A DNA stretch of 64,000 bases from VYDC01 sp963667515 (GCA_963667515.2 CAXXXY010000006.1:434001-498000), one strand, 5' to 3'. Shown: positions 25,202 through 34,200, counted from the first letter of the stretch. Notes: generated by a model not told the origin, from the letters alone. Numbers and translations are program-made.

Positions 25202-26479
25202 GTGACCTCGACGGCGCTGCGCGGGGTGCGCGTGATCGAGCTCTCCGAGGTATGGGCGGGGCCCTTCGGCGGCTGCCTGCTGGGCGACCTCGGCGCCGAC
25301 GTGATCAAGGTCGAGTCCTTCCCGCGCGTCCCCGCGACGCGACCGGTGCAGGTGCCGGACTGGCGCGTCGCGCCGGGCGAGGGACCGCCCTACGAGCGCT
25401 CGTGGGCGCAGCACCAGGCGAACCGCAACAAGCGCAACGTGGCGCTGGACGTGCGCGCGCCGGCGGGCGCCGAGCTGTTGCGGCGGCTGCTGCGGGAGGC
25501 CGACGTCGTCATCGACAGCTTCTCGGCGGGCACGATGGAGCGCCTCGGCTTCGGCTGGGAGGCGCTGCACACGCTCAACCCCCGGCTGACCGCGATCTCG
25601 CTCCCCGGCTGGGGCGTCGAGGGACCGTACCGCGGCTACGTCAGCTTCGGCGTGGGCTTCGACTGCGTGACGGGCCACAGCTTCGTGCGCGGCCACCCGT
25701 GGCGGCGCGAGGAGGACTCGCCCGGCTCGACGCACTCGGACGCCACGGTGCCGCTCTCGATCGTCTTCGCCACGGTGGCGGCGCTCAGGCTACGCGACCG
25801 CAGCGGCGAGGGCAGCTTCGTCGACCTCTCGCAGGTGGAGCAGCTCGCCTCGCAGCTCGCGTGGCCGTACGCGGAGTGGGCGCTGAACCACCGCGAGCCG
25901 CCGCGCGTCGGCGACGGCGACCCCCACGTCGTGCCGCACGGCTGTTACGCCGCCGCGGGCGACGACGAGTGGGCGGTGCTGATCGCCAAGGACGACGCGC
26001 AGTGGGCGGCGCTGGCGGGCGCGGCGGGCCACCCCGAGTGGGCCAAGGACGGCCACCCGTGGGCCTCGATCGCGGGACGCATCCGCGAGCGCGCCGCCGT
26101 GGACGAGGCGGTGGCCGCCTACGCCCGCACCGCGTCGCGCGACGAGCTCGTCGAGGCGGTGCAGGCGGCGGGTGCGGTGGCGGCGCCGGTCGCCGATCCG
26201 CAGGATCAGCTGCTCTCGCCGCAGCTCGCGGAGCGCGGCTGGCTCCAGACGGTGGACCACCCGTTCACCGGGCCGCGCATCCAGCCGGGCTTCCTCTGGC
26301 GGCTGGCGCCCGACGCGCCTTCGTGGGACCGCCCCTGCGGCCTCGTCGGCGAGCACAACGTCGAGGTGCTGCGCGAGCACGGCTACGACGACGAGGAGAT
26401 CGCGCGGCTCACCGCCGACGGCGTCATCGGCACCAGCTACGGCGATTTCCCTCCTCGGGCGGAGGAGCCGGCAGGCTAG
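25202..26479 (+). CDS. family III CoA-transferase
   Basis: A 425-aa CaiB/BaiF CoA-transferase with LRGVRVIELSEVWAGPFGGCLLGDLGADVIKVES, NRNKRNVALDVRAPAGAEL and the central FGVGFDCVTGHS, whose Asp is in the catalytic position. The GTG at 25202 has GGAGGAAAC upstream. It is tandem with the divergent paralogue at 23.8 kb and close to a cyclic amidohydrolase and two SDRs, suggesting catabolism of an acid or cyclic amide via CoA esters. Its TAG stop (26477-26479) lies inside the target duplication of IS481 copy C. Confidence 0.9.
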   Translation: MTSTALRGVRVIELSEVWAGPFGGCLLGDLGADVIKVESFPRVPATRPVQVPDWRVAPGEGPPYERSWAQHQANRNKRNVALDVRAPAGAELLRRLLREADVVIDSFSAGTMERLGFGWEALHTLNPRLTAISLPGWGVEGPYRGYVSFGVGFDCVTGHSFVRGHPWRREEDSPGSTHSDATVPLSIVFATVAALRLRDRSGEGSFVDLSQVEQLASQLAWPYAEWALNHREPPRVGDGDPHVVPHGCYAAAGDDEWAVLIAKDDAQWAALAGAAGHPEWAKDGHPWASIAGRIRERAAVDEAVAAYARTASRDELVEAVQAAGAVAAPVADPQDQLLSPQLAERGWLQTVDHPFTGPRIQPGFLWRLAPDAPSWDRPCGLVGEHNVEVLREHGYDDEEIARLTADGVIGTSYGDFPPRAEEPAG

Positions 26480-26480
26480 G

Positions 26481-27530
26481 TGTACTACCCAGGAAGGTTG
26501 TTCACAGGCGGGAGGCGGGGACGGCCCCGCCGACGCCGCCGTGCGGTCGGCGGTGATTGTAGCGGTAGAGCCAGCGTGGGAGCTGGCGCAGCCGCTCGGC
26601 GTTGGAGCGGTAGGGGCGGGCGTAGGCCCACTCGTTCTGCAGAATCTGGATGAAACGCTCGGCTTTGCCGTTCGTCTGCGGGCGGTAGGGCCGCGTGTGC
26701 GACAGCCGCACGTCTGCGGCAGCGGCGGCGCCGTGGAAGCTGCGGGCGACGGTGTAGGCCTTCGCGTTGTCGGTCAGGACCCGGCGCACGCGCACGCCAC
26801 GCCGGCGGAAGGCCGCGAGCGCCTGCTCGAGGAAGGCGGCGCAGCTCGCGCCACGCTCGTCGGGCAGGACGGAGACGTAGGCGTAACGGCTGTGGTCGTC
26901 GACGGCGACGTGTAGGTACTCCAGCCCCAGCGAACGCCGCGAATGCGGCCCGGAGCGCGTCTCGGCGAAGCCAGGCGCCATTCGCTTGCCGCCGCCCTCG
27001 GGGACGCGCCCGAGCTTCTTCACGTCGAGATGCAGCAGGTCGCCGGGGGCGTCGTGCTCGTAGCGGACCGGCTCGCGGGTGACGCGGTGCAGGCGGTCGA
27101 GCCGGTTGAGGCCGCGGCGCCGCAGCACGGCGTAGACCGTGGAGCGGGCGACCCCGAGCGCCCACTGGATGCGATGCGGCCCGAATCCCTGCGTGCGTCG
27201 CACGGCGCAGATGCGTCGCTCCAGCTCGGGCGGCGTGCGCCGAGGATGCGCGCGCGGGGCGGAGCTGCGGTCCTCGAGCCCTGCCGCTCCCTCCGTCCGG
27301 AAGCGCCCCAGCCACTTGGCAACGGTGTGGCGGGAGACGCGGAAGTGGCGAGCGACCTCAGCCTGGGGCCAGCCGGCGTCCACTTCCCGCACGAGCTCGA
27401 GTCGGGTCAGCGGCGTCAGCCGCGCGTTACGATGGGCCATGAGGGTGTCCTCTCCTCGCTACTGCCGTGCTGTCACACACAGCAGCGGGCGAGGCCCCTC
27501 ATCCTGTCAACAACCTACGTGGGAACTACA
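26481..27530 (-). mobile_element. IS481-family insertion sequence, copy C
   Basis: A 1050-bp element flanked by a perfect duplication GCTAGG (26475-26480 and 27531-27536). It sits between the convergent CoA-transferase and amidohydrolase genes. Removing the element and one duplication leaves a single CTAG serving as the TAG stop of both genes on opposite strands. Confidence 0.97.
26502..27440 (-). CDS. IS481-family DDE transposase, copy C
   Basis: Intact 312-aa transposase with the catalytic D139/D224/E261 set and Thr49 as in copy B. It has private silent base changes (for example GAATCT for GGATCT near 26642 and CGAGGATGC for CGGGGATGC near 27241), making it the most diverged of the five copies by eye. 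Confidence 0.95.
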   Translation of the reverse strand: MAHRNARLTPLTRLELVREVDAGWPQAEVARHFRVSRHTVAKWLGRFRTEGAAGLEDRSSAPRAHPRRTPPELERRICAVRRTQGFGPHRIQWALGVARSTVYAVLRRRGLNRLDRLHRVTREPVRYEHDAPGDLLHLDVKKLGRVPEGGGKRMAPGFAETRSGPHSRRSLGLEYLHVAVDDHSRYAYVSVLPDERGASCAAFLEQALAAFRRRGVRVRRVLTDNAKAYTVARSFHGAAAAADVRLSHTRPYRPQTNGKAERFIQILQNEWAYARPYRSNAERLRQLPRWLYRYNHRRPHGGVGGAVPASRL

Positions 27531-27531
27531 G

Positions 27532-28911
27532 CTAGGCCGGTGCAGACGCGCTGCCGGGCCGCGACACGTACGCGCCGTGGGCCGGGCCCGCGGGCAGCGC
27601 GCCGTCCTCCCAGGCCGTGACGCCGCGGACGAGTGTGCGCACCGCGGCGCCCGTGAGCGTTCGCCCCTCGAAGGCGGACCACCCGGCCTTCGAGCGCACG
27701 TCCTCGCGCCGTATCGGACGCTCGCGTGCGGGGTCGACCAGCACCACGTCGGCGTCGGAGCCCGGCGCGAGCACGCCCTTGCGCGGGTGCAGGCCGTAGG
27801 CGCGGGCCGGCCCCTCGCACATCAGCGCCACCACCGTCGACATCTCAACCAGCCCCTCGGCGACCCCGGTGAGCATCGCCGAGAGCGTGGTCTCGACGCC
27901 GGGCAGGCCGAAGGGGCAGTCCCAGATGTCGGCCTCGCCGGCGCGCTTCTCCTCGATGGTGGTGGGGGCGTGGTCGGCGGAGATCAGATCGATCTCGCGG
28001 TCGGCGACGCGCCGCCACAGCTCGCGGCGCGCGCCCTCGGGCCGCGGCGGCGGCGTGCACTTCGCCCACGGGCCGCGCTCGCGCACGTCGTCGTCGGTGA
28101 GCCAGAGGTAGTGTGGGCAGCTCTCGATCAGCAGCCGAGCGCCCGCGTCGCGCGCCGCGCGCAGCCGATCGACGACCGCGGGGTGCGAGGCGTGCGCGAT
28201 CACCGCGCGCGCGCCCGAGCGGCGCAACGCCGCCCCCATCGCCTCCACCGCAGCGAGCTCCGCCTCCAGCGTGCGCCAGGCGAGCAGCGCGGCACCGTCG
28301 CGCGCGCCCGCCGCGCGCAGCTCTCGCTCGGCGTCGGCCGTCAGCTCCTCGTCCTCGCAGTGCGTGAGCACGAGGCCGTCGAAGCCGGCGACCGTCGCGA
28401 GCGCGCGATCGAGCGTCTCGCCCGTCACCGCGGGCGCACCGTGGAGCGCGCAGGTGAAGAGCTTGAAGGCGTAGGCGCCGGCGTCCCAGAGCCCCGCGAG
28501 CGAGCCGATGTTGCCGGGGTGCAGCGCGCCGATCAGCCCCACGTCGACGTGGGCGCGGCCCTCGAGGTAGCGCGCCTTCGCGTGCAGCGCGTCGGCGTCG
28601 AGCACCGGCGCCGAGTGGTGGTGCTCCAGCAGGAAGGTGGTGCCGTTGCTCGCCGCAGCGGCGGTGCCGCTCTCGAAGTCCTCGCGGTCGGCGCGGTCGG
28701 GATCGGGGATGTGCACGTGGCCGTCGACGACCCCCGGCATCACCCACAGCCCGCGCGCGTCGATGCTGCGGGCGGCCTCGCGCGGCGGCCCGCCGACGGC
28801 GAGCACGCGCCCGCCCGCGAGGTAGAGGTCGGCCTCACGCGCGCCCTCGCCCGACCAGAGCGTGCCGCCGCGGATCGCGAGCTCGGCCGCGCCGCCGTCG
28901 TCCCCCGCCAT
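27532..28911 (-). CDS. cyclic amidohydrolase, allantoinase/dihydroorotase-like
   Basis: A 459-aa metal-dependent cyclic amide hydrolase of the allantoinase / hydantoinase / dihydroorotase group. The metal ligands are all visible: H65 and H67 (DGHVHIPD), carboxylated K150 (AYAFKLFT), H184 (VLTHCED), H240 (IAHASH) and D313 (SADHAPT). The motif spacing favours allantoinase over the short pyrimidine-pathway DHOase, and no pyr genes are near. ATG at 28909-28911 has GGGGAG upstream; the longer frame is a shadow. Its stop shares the CTAG of the IS481 copy C target. The exact substrate is open. Confidence 0.8.
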   Translation of the reverse strand: MAGDDGGAAELAIRGGTLWSGEGAREADLYLAGGRVLAVGGPPREAARSIDARGLWVMPGVVDGHVHIPDPDRADREDFESGTAAAASNGTTFLLEHHHSAPVLDADALHAKARYLEGRAHVDVGLIGALHPGNIGSLAGLWDAGAYAFKLFTCALHGAPAVTGETLDRALATVAGFDGLVLTHCEDEELTADAERELRAAGARDGAALLAWRTLEAELAAVEAMGAALRRSGARAVIAHASHPAVVDRLRAARDAGARLLIESCPHYLWLTDDDVRERGPWAKCTPPPRPEGARRELWRRVADREIDLISADHAPTTIEEKRAGEADIWDCPFGLPGVETTLSAMLTGVAEGLVEMSTVVALMCEGPARAYGLHPRKGVLAPGSDADVVLVDPARERPIRREDVRSKAGWSAFEGRTLTGAAVRTLVRGVTAWEDGALPAGPAHGAYVSRPGSASAPA

Positions 28912-29083
28912 CGCGCTCCCCGCTCGTCGGCCTTGCCTCGCCGGCCTCGTCGTCGGCCCCGCCCGCTGCGGGTGCGGATGACGATAGCGGCGCGCTCCTG
29001 CCCGCGGCGAGCGGGTGAGCGGCCCAGGCGGGGCGGCGCTACCCTCGGCGCGCGGGCGAGCGGCCGGAGGAGGCGAGCGCGGC

Positions 29084-29842
29084 GTGGACCTGGGCATCGC
29101 GGGCAAGGTGGCGATCGTCTCCGGCGGCAGCCGCGGCATCGGCTACGCGGCCGCCGAGGTGCTGGCCGAGGAGGGCTGCCACGTCGCGATCTGCGCGCTC
29201 GACCCGGGGCGGCTCGCGGCGCCCTGCGACCTGCGCGACCAGGAGGCGCTCGCGCGCCGCCGCGAGCCGCCCCGGGTCGAGCGCTTCGGCACGGTCCACA
29301 TCCTCGTGAACAACGGCAGCCCCACGGACTCGCCCTCGATGTGGGGCCCGGTGCTCGCCGAGGTCGACGACGAGGAGTGGCTCGAGACCTGGCGCGCCAA
29401 GTTCATCGGCTACGTGCGCTTCTCGCGCGCGGTGCTGCCGCACATGCGGGGCCAGCGCTGGGGGCGCATCGTCCACGTCTCGGGGATGGGCGGCCGCGGG
29501 CCGAATCCGCGCTACCTCGCGGGCGGCCCCGTGCACACGGCGCTGCTCACCCTCGCCAAGGGGATGGCCGACGAGTACGGGCCCGATAACGTGCTGGTGA
29601 CGGCGCTCTCCCCCGGCCCGATCGAGACGGGGCACCACCCCCTCATCCTCGGCGTGCAGGCGCGCGAGGCCGGCATCAGCGCCGAGGCGGCGCGCGAGCG
29701 CTTCGTCGCCGGCGTGCCGCTGCGCCGCTACGGCACCCCGCGCGAGACCGGCGAGGCGATCGCCTATCTCTGCTCCGAACGCGCGAGCTTCGTCACCGGG
29801 GTCGAGCTGCTGGTGGACGGCGGGCGCTCGCGCAGCTTCTAG
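29084..29842 (+). CDS. short-chain dehydrogenase/reductase lacking the YxxxK motif
   Basis: SDR-fold protein of 252 aa with the NAD(P) motif SGGSRGIG (residues 13-20), VHILVNNG and a C-terminal FVTGVELLVDGG. Where SDRs have Tyr-x3-Lys, this has RYLAGGPVHTALLTLAKG: a Tyr without Lys four residues later. The segment between the second beta-strand and VNNG is about 12-15 residues short (DPGRLAAPCDLRDQEALARRREPPRVERF), suggesting a deletion or paired indels. GTG at 29084 follows GGAGGAGGCGAG. The next SDR begins 54 bp later. Confidence 0.8.
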   Translation: MDLGIAGKVAIVSGGSRGIGYAAAEVLAEEGCHVAICALDPGRLAAPCDLRDQEALARRREPPRVERFGTVHILVNNGSPTDSPSMWGPVLAEVDDEEWLETWRAKFIGYVRFSRAVLPHMRGQRWGRIVHVSGMGGRGPNPRYLAGGPVHTALLTLAKGMADEYGPDNVLVTALSPGPIETGHHPLILGVQAREAGISAEAARERFVAGVPLRRYGTPRETGEAIAYLCSERASFVTGVELLVDGGRSRSF

Positions 29843-29895
29843 CGGCGACGACGAGGGGACGACAAGACGCGGCGCGCGTCGGCAGGGGGGTGGCG

Positions 29896-30639
29896 ATGTT
29901 CGAGCTGGGGCTCCGCGGGCGGCGCGCGCTGCTCAACGGCGGGGCGCACGGCCTCGGCCTCGCCTGCGCGCGCGCCCTCGCCGCCGAGGGGGCGCGCGTC
30001 GCCGTCTTCGACGCGGACGCCGAGGCGCTCCGCCGCGTCGCCGCCGAGCTCGGCGCGCTCGCGCTGCCCGGCGACCCCGCGAGCCGCGAGCAGATCGAGG
30101 GCGCCGTCGCCGCCGTCGAGCGCGAGTGGGGCGGCGTCGACATCCTCGTCAACGCCGCGCCCGTCGAGCCCGCGCCCGCGCCGCTGCACGAGGTGGAGGA
30201 CGCCGCGTGGGAGCGCGTCGCGCGCGATCATCTGCTCGCCTACCTGCGCTTCATGCGCGCCGTCACGCCCGGCATGCGCGAGCGCGGGCACGGCCGCGTC
30301 GTGAACCTCACGGGCGTCGCCGCGCGCAACCCCGACCCGCGCCGCCTCCCCGCGAGCACCGCGGCGATCGCCGTGCTGAACCTGACGAAGGCGACCGCCG
30401 ACGAGTTCGCCCCGCACGGCGTGACCATCAACGCCGTCTCCCCCGGGACTTTTCGTGAGGGGGCAGAGCGTCGCGGCGGAGGCGAGGCGGAGGCCGCATC
30501 GGTGGCGGGCGTGCCCGCGGGGCGGGCCGGCGCGCCCGAGGAGCTCGCCGACCTCATCGTGTTCCTCGCCTCGGACCGGGCGGCCTACGTCACGGGCGCC
30601 AGCGTCACCATCGACGGCGGGCGCACGCGCGGGATCTGA
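29896..30639 (+). CDS. short-chain dehydrogenase/reductase-like protein without catalytic Tyr
   Basis: SDR-fold protein of 247 aa: LLNGGAHGLG (cofactor loop), VDILVNAAP, GRVVNLTGVAARNPDPRRLPASTAAIAVLNLTKATADEFAPHGVTINAVSPG and FLASDRAAYVTGASVTIDGG. Neither the catalytic Tyr nor the Lys of YxxxK is present, so it may be a non-catalytic or divergent partner of the preceding SDR. ATG at 29896 has the better spacing from GGGGGG; a GTG at 29890 is also possible. Confidence 0.78.
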   Translation: MFELGLRGRRALLNGGAHGLGLACARALAAEGARVAVFDADAEALRRVAAELGALALPGDPASREQIEGAVAAVEREWGGVDILVNAAPVEPAPAPLHEVEDAAWERVARDHLLAYLRFMRAVTPGMRERGHGRVVNLTGVAARNPDPRRLPASTAAIAVLNLTKATADEFAPHGVTINAVSPGTFREGAERRGGGEAEAASVAGVPAGRAGAPEELADLIVFLASDRAAYVTGASVTIDGGRTRGI

Positions 30640-30647
30640 GGCGGCGC

Positions 30648-30905
30648 CTAGCGGCTCCGTCGCATTCCGCGGCGAAGCTGCCGGAGCACGGCCCAGAGGC
30701 GGCGAGGCCCGGCGACGACCTCCCCCTCGGCAACGGCGGCTTCCCCCTCGGCGGCTCCTGCGTCCTCGGCCGGAGCTGGCCGCATCGGGCGCCTGATCGA
30801 CTGGTGCCCCGCCGACTCGCCGGCGCGCAGCGCCATCGAGGCGAGCAGCGCCATCGAGCCGAGCAGCGCGAGCGACAGGATCCAGGCGAGAGCGTCGTCG
30901 AGCAT
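30648..30905 (-). CDS. small single-pass membrane protein
   Basis: An 85-aa ORF with one strongly hydrophobic N-terminal helix (ALAWILSLALLGSMALLASMALRAG), an acidic middle and an Arg-rich C-terminus. No family is recognised. Third positions are G/C-rich as in real genes. It is convergent with the SDR gene (8 bp between stops), and a weak purine tract precedes the ATG at 30903-30905. Confidence 0.45.
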   Translation of the reverse strand: MLDDALAWILSLALLGSMALLASMALRAGESAGHQSIRRPMRPAPAEDAGAAEGEAAVAEGEVVAGPRRLWAVLRQLRRGMRRSR

Positions 30906-31067
30906 CGTTCCCCGTCCAGCTTCGGCGGCCCTGCGGCGGGCCGTCCGGCGCATCCTAGCGCCGCCTCGGGTCGCGGCCCAGCGCTCGCCACGCCGCGGGC
31001 GGGCCACCCCGGCGCGGCGGCCACCCTGGCGAGGCGGGGGCGCGACGCTCGCTGCTACCGTGGGTGC

Positions 31068-31235
31068 ATGCCCTTCGGCGAGCGGCCCGAGCTGGCGGCG
31101 GCGAGCGGCGGACGCTGCGCGCACTGCGCCGCGCCCACACAGCGCGCCTGCCTCGCCTGCGCGCACCTCGTGTGCCCCGCGTGCGAGCCGCGCCACGACC
31201 GCGAGCTGCGCCACCGCGCCTACGGCGAGGCCTGA
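31068..31235 (+). CDS. small zinc-binding protein
   Basis: A 55-aa protein with two CxxC knuckles and extra Cys/His: CAHCAAPTQRACLACAHLVCPACEPRHDRELRH. The C/H spacing resembles a B-box-like zinc finger. A TACCGT box close to the ATG suggests a short leader. The function is not known. Confidence 0.5.
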   Translation: MPFGERPELAAASGGRCAHCAAPTQRACLACAHLVCPACEPRHDRELRHRAYGEA

Positions 31236-31317
31236 GCCAGCGTTCCGCTGGACCTGCGGCGCTGCCGCTGCCGTTCGCGGGCGCTCGTCCTCGGCGACGT
31301 CCCGGGCGCGCCCGCCG

Positions 31318-31842
31318 CTAGTCGAAGCTCGTGAGGATCACCGGGCGCGCGTGCTCCGCGAAGCCCTCGGCGCGCAGGTAGGTGGGCGTAGTGCGGAAGA
31401 GCAGCCGCGTGTACGTCGCGTCGTGCGGGTGCGCGTCGCCCTGCCCCGTCTGCGCCTCGCGCCGACGGAAGAAGTCGGCGATCGCGTCCTGGTCGTCGAT
31501 GACCTCGGCGCGGCCGGCGACCCAGACGTTCTTCGTGTAGCCCAGCGGCATGTACGGCGGCCCCTCCGCGTCGATGAAGAGGTAGCCCACAGTCGGGTTG
31601 TTGCGGACGTGCCGCACCTTCACCTGGTGGTCCTGGCTGATGGTCTGGATCGTCCAGCCCTCGACGAAGGTGGAGACCGGGCGCATCACCGGCGTCCCGT
31701 TCTTCCGCGTCGTCATCAGGAAGGAGAGCGTGCCCGCGTGGTACCGGGAGATGAAGTCGTGGATCTCGTCGCGAAGCCTCTCGCCGGCGTCGGCGTCGAC
31801 CGCCTTCTCGCCGTCCCACACCCGCTGCGGCATCGATGTCAT
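31318..31842 (-). CDS. pyridoxamine 5'-phosphate oxidase-family (split-barrel flavin) protein, copy 1
   Basis: A 174-aa FMN/F420-binding split-barrel protein: SFLMTTRKNGTPVMRPVSTFVEGWTIQTISQDHQVKVRHVRNNPTVGYLFID is the cofactor-binding half. Proteins of this group act as FMN- or F420-dependent reductases or oxidases on small molecules, and the cofactor cannot be assigned here. It is the last of three tandem paralogues. ATG at 31840-31842 has GGAGAGGA upstream; 62 bp separate it from copy 2. Confidence 0.8.
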   Translation of the reverse strand: MTSMPQRVWDGEKAVDADAGERLRDEIHDFISRYHAGTLSFLMTTRKNGTPVMRPVSTFVEGWTIQTISQDHQVKVRHVRNNPTVGYLFIDAEGPPYMPLGYTKNVWVAGRAEVIDDQDAIADFFRRREAQTGQGDAHPHDATYTRLLFRTTPTYLRAEGFAEHARPVILTSFD

Positions 31843-31904
31843 TGCTGCGTCCTCTCCTCGTCCCCGGTCGTCCCGCCTCGTTCTCGGCTGGCGGTGCCGG
31901 CTCG

Positions 31905-32438
31905 CTACCGCGCCGCCGCGAGCTCGGGGAACTCGCGAAGGATCACGGCGCGCATCGGCTCGCCAGGGTAGAAGCCCTCGGCGCGCACGTACTGCGGCCG
32001 CGTGCGGATCAGGATGCGCCGGTAGCCCTCGTCCTGCGGGTGCGCGTCGCCGCGCCCCGTGGCGGACGCGCGACGCTCGAAGAACGCCGCCACCTCGGTG
32101 GGGTCCTCGACGAGCTCGGCGACGCCCTGCATCCAGACGTTGCGCGGGAAGTCGAGGCGGCCGTAGCGCTCGCCGTCCACCTCCACCCACAGGTAGCCGA
32201 CGATCGGGTCGCGCCGCACGTGACCCGTCTTGAGGTGCAGGTCCTGCGTGATGGTGTTGGCGGTCCACCCCTCGAGGAAGCTGCCGACCGGCCGCATGAT
32301 CTCGCGGCCGTCCCGGCGCCGCGTCATCAGGAAGGCGCGGTTGCCGCTCCAGTCGGCGATGAACTCGCGTATCTGCTCGCTAAGCGCAGCGGCGTCCGCC
32401 CCCGGCACCTCGCGCTCGCTCTCGTAGGTCTCGCCCAC
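31905..32438 (-). CDS. pyridoxamine 5'-phosphate oxidase-family protein, copy 2
   Basis: A 177-aa paralogue of its neighbours: RAFLMTRRRDGREIMRPVGSFLEGWTANTITQDLHLKTGHVRRDPIVGYLWVE, then NVWMQGVAELVEDP and the shared C-terminus YVRAEGF. The likely start is GTG at 32436-32438 after AGGGAGGGT; the longer open frame upstream is not supported. Its order in the triplet and spacing (77 bp after copy 3) suggest one transcript. Confidence 0.8.
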   Translation of the reverse strand: MGETYESEREVPGADAAALSEQIREFIADWSGNRAFLMTRRRDGREIMRPVGSFLEGWTANTITQDLHLKTGHVRRDPIVGYLWVEVDGERYGRLDFPRNVWMQGVAELVEDPTEVAAFFERRASATGRGDAHPQDEGYRRILIRTRPQYVRAEGFYPGEPMRAVILREFPELAAAR

Positions 32439-32515
32439 AGCACCCTCCCTGTGCACCGGCGCGGCCGGCGATTCTCGTGCGCAACGCCGGGCTCGGCAGC
32501 CGCGCTCCGCTGCAC

Positions 32516-33061
32516 CTACGACCGTGGCGCGTCCTCGCTGAGCTCGCCGTCGCGAAGCACCACCGGGTGCAGCCCCTCGACGAAGCCCTCCGCGCGCAGG
32601 TAGCGCGGCGTCACGCGGATCAGCAGCGGCTGCCACGCCTCGTCGCCGGCGTGCGGATCGCCGCGGCCCGAGACCTGCTCCCGCCGCGCGTAGAAGGCAT
32701 CGAGCTCGCCGCGCTCCTCGACGAGCTCCGCGTGCCCCTCGACCCAGACGTTCTGCAGATGCGGCGCGGGCGAGATTGTCGTGTACGGCTCCAGCCCCAC
32801 GAAGAGGTAGCCGACCGTGGGGTGGTGGCGGACGTGCTGCGTCTTCACGTGCACGGCCTGCGTGACGGTGTGGATGCGCCAGCCATCGACGAAGGCCGCC
32901 ACGGGGCGGCTCACCGGCCGGCCATCGCGGCGGGAGGTGACCAGGTAGGCGCAGCGCGCGGAGGCGTCGGCGATGAAGCGCTGGATCGCCGCGGCGTGCT
33001 CGGCGCCCGCCTCGGCCGACACCTCGCGCTCGCGCTCGTACAGCTCGGTGACGTTCGCCAC
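32516..33061 (-). CDS. pyridoxamine 5'-phosphate oxidase-family protein, copy 3
   Basis: A 181-aa split-barrel protein with CAYLVTSRRDGRPVSRPVAAFVDGWRIHTVTQAVHVKTQHVRHHPTVGYLFVG and YLRAEGFVEGLHPVVL. It is promoter-proximal in the triplet. GTG at 33059-33061 has GGGGGAG upstream. The three paralogues are all easily aligned but clearly diverged, so the triplication is old. Confidence 0.8.
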   Translation of the reverse strand: MANVTELYEREREVSAEAGAEHAAAIQRFIADASARCAYLVTSRRDGRPVSRPVAAFVDGWRIHTVTQAVHVKTQHVRHHPTVGYLFVGLEPYTTISPAPHLQNVWVEGHAELVEERGELDAFYARREQVSGRGDPHAGDEAWQPLLIRVTPRYLRAEGFVEGLHPVVLRDGELSEDAPRS

Positions 33062-33171
33062 GCCGCTCCCCCGCCCACCGCAATCATAGCAGCGCGAAGG
33101 GAGGGCCCCGCCGCCGCGTCTCGCCGCGGACGGGGCGCCACGCCGACGGCGCCCGAGCGAGCCGCGCCGAT

Positions 33172-34200
33172 TCAGTCGCGCGCCGATCCAGGGGACGGCG
33201 CGAACGCCTCGGGCGGCTCGCCCGGCCCCCACCACTCGATCTCGGGCACGAGGCGCACGCCGGCGTGGGCCAGCACGCGGCGCTGCACCCCCGCCATCAG
33301 CGCGGCCACGTCGGCGGCGCGGGCCGCGCCGTCGTGCACGATGAAGTTCGCGTGCAGCTCCGAGACGCGCGCGCCGCCGATCGCGAGACCCGTGCAGCCC
33401 GCGGCCTCGATGAGGCGGCCGGCCGCCTCGCTCGGTGGGTTGCGGAAGATCGAGCCGGCGTTGCGCTCGGCGGTCGGCTGCGTCGCCTGGCGCGCGGCCA
33501 GCAGCCGCCGCATCTCCGCCTCGACCTCGGCGCGCGGCCGCCGCTCCAGCGCCAGCGTGGCGCCCAGCACCAGCGCGCCCGAGCCGCGCAGGCTGCTCTC
33601 GCGGTAGCCGAAGCGGATGGCGCCGGCCTTCACGGTGGCGGCGGCCCCGTCGCGCCACAGCTCGACCTCCCGCACGAGCGGGCCGACACAGCGGCCGTCG
33701 CCGATGCCGGCGTTCGTCTGCAGCGCACCGCCGAGCGAGCCGGGGATGCCGATCGCGAACTCGAGGCCGCCGAGGCCGCGTTCGGCCGCGGCTCGCGCCA
33801 GCGCGGGCAGCATCACGGCCGCGCCCGCCCGCACGAGCGATCCGCCCGAGGCGGCCGCGGAGGCGCCCTCGAAGGCCCCCTCGAAGACGAGGTCGCCGCA
33901 GCAGCGCCGCAGCGAGAGCACGAGCCCCGGCCAGCCTTCGTCGGCGACCAGCAGGTTGGAGCCGCCGCCGAGCACGCGCGCGGGAAGCGAGGCGGCGGCC
34001 GCCCACGCGAGCAGCCGCGCCAGCTCCTCGCGGTCCGCGGGCTCCGCGTAGAGGCGCGCGGGCCCGCCGAGCCGCAGGTAGGTGTGCCTCGCGAGCGGCT
34101 CCGCCTCGCGCAGCTCCACGCCGGCGGGCGGCGGCGGCAGCGCGCCAGCGGCGGCCGGGCCGCTCGTCGCGCCGCGCTCGCTGCTGCGCCGCTCGCTCAT
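33172..34200 (-). CDS. murB: UDP-N-acetylenolpyruvoylglucosamine reductase
   Basis: MurB is the FAD enzyme that reduces UDP-GlcNAc-enolpyruvate to UDP-MurNAc, so the organism probably makes peptidoglycan. HTYLRLGGPARLYAEPAD, VLGGGSNLLVADEG, GLEFAIGIPGSLGGALQTNAG, GYRESSLRG, GSIFRNPPS (with the catalytic Ser) and PEIEWWG (C-terminal Glu) are all present. The 342-aa form starts at ATG 34198-34200; the longer frame upstream runs antisense to DUF3090. No other mur genes are near. Confidence 0.95.
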   Translation of the reverse strand: MSERRSSERGATSGPAAAGALPPPPAGVELREAEPLARHTYLRLGGPARLYAEPADREELARLLAWAAAASLPARVLGGGSNLLVADEGWPGLVLSLRRCCGDLVFEGAFEGASAAASGGSLVRAGAAVMLPALARAAAERGLGGLEFAIGIPGSLGGALQTNAGIGDGRCVGPLVREVELWRDGAAATVKAGAIRFGYRESSLRGSGALVLGATLALERRPRAEVEAEMRRLLAARQATQPTAERNAGSIFRNPPSEAAGRLIEAAGCTGLAIGGARVSELHANFIVHDGAARAADVAALMAGVQRRVLAHAGVRLVPEIEWWGPGEPPEAFAPSPGSARD

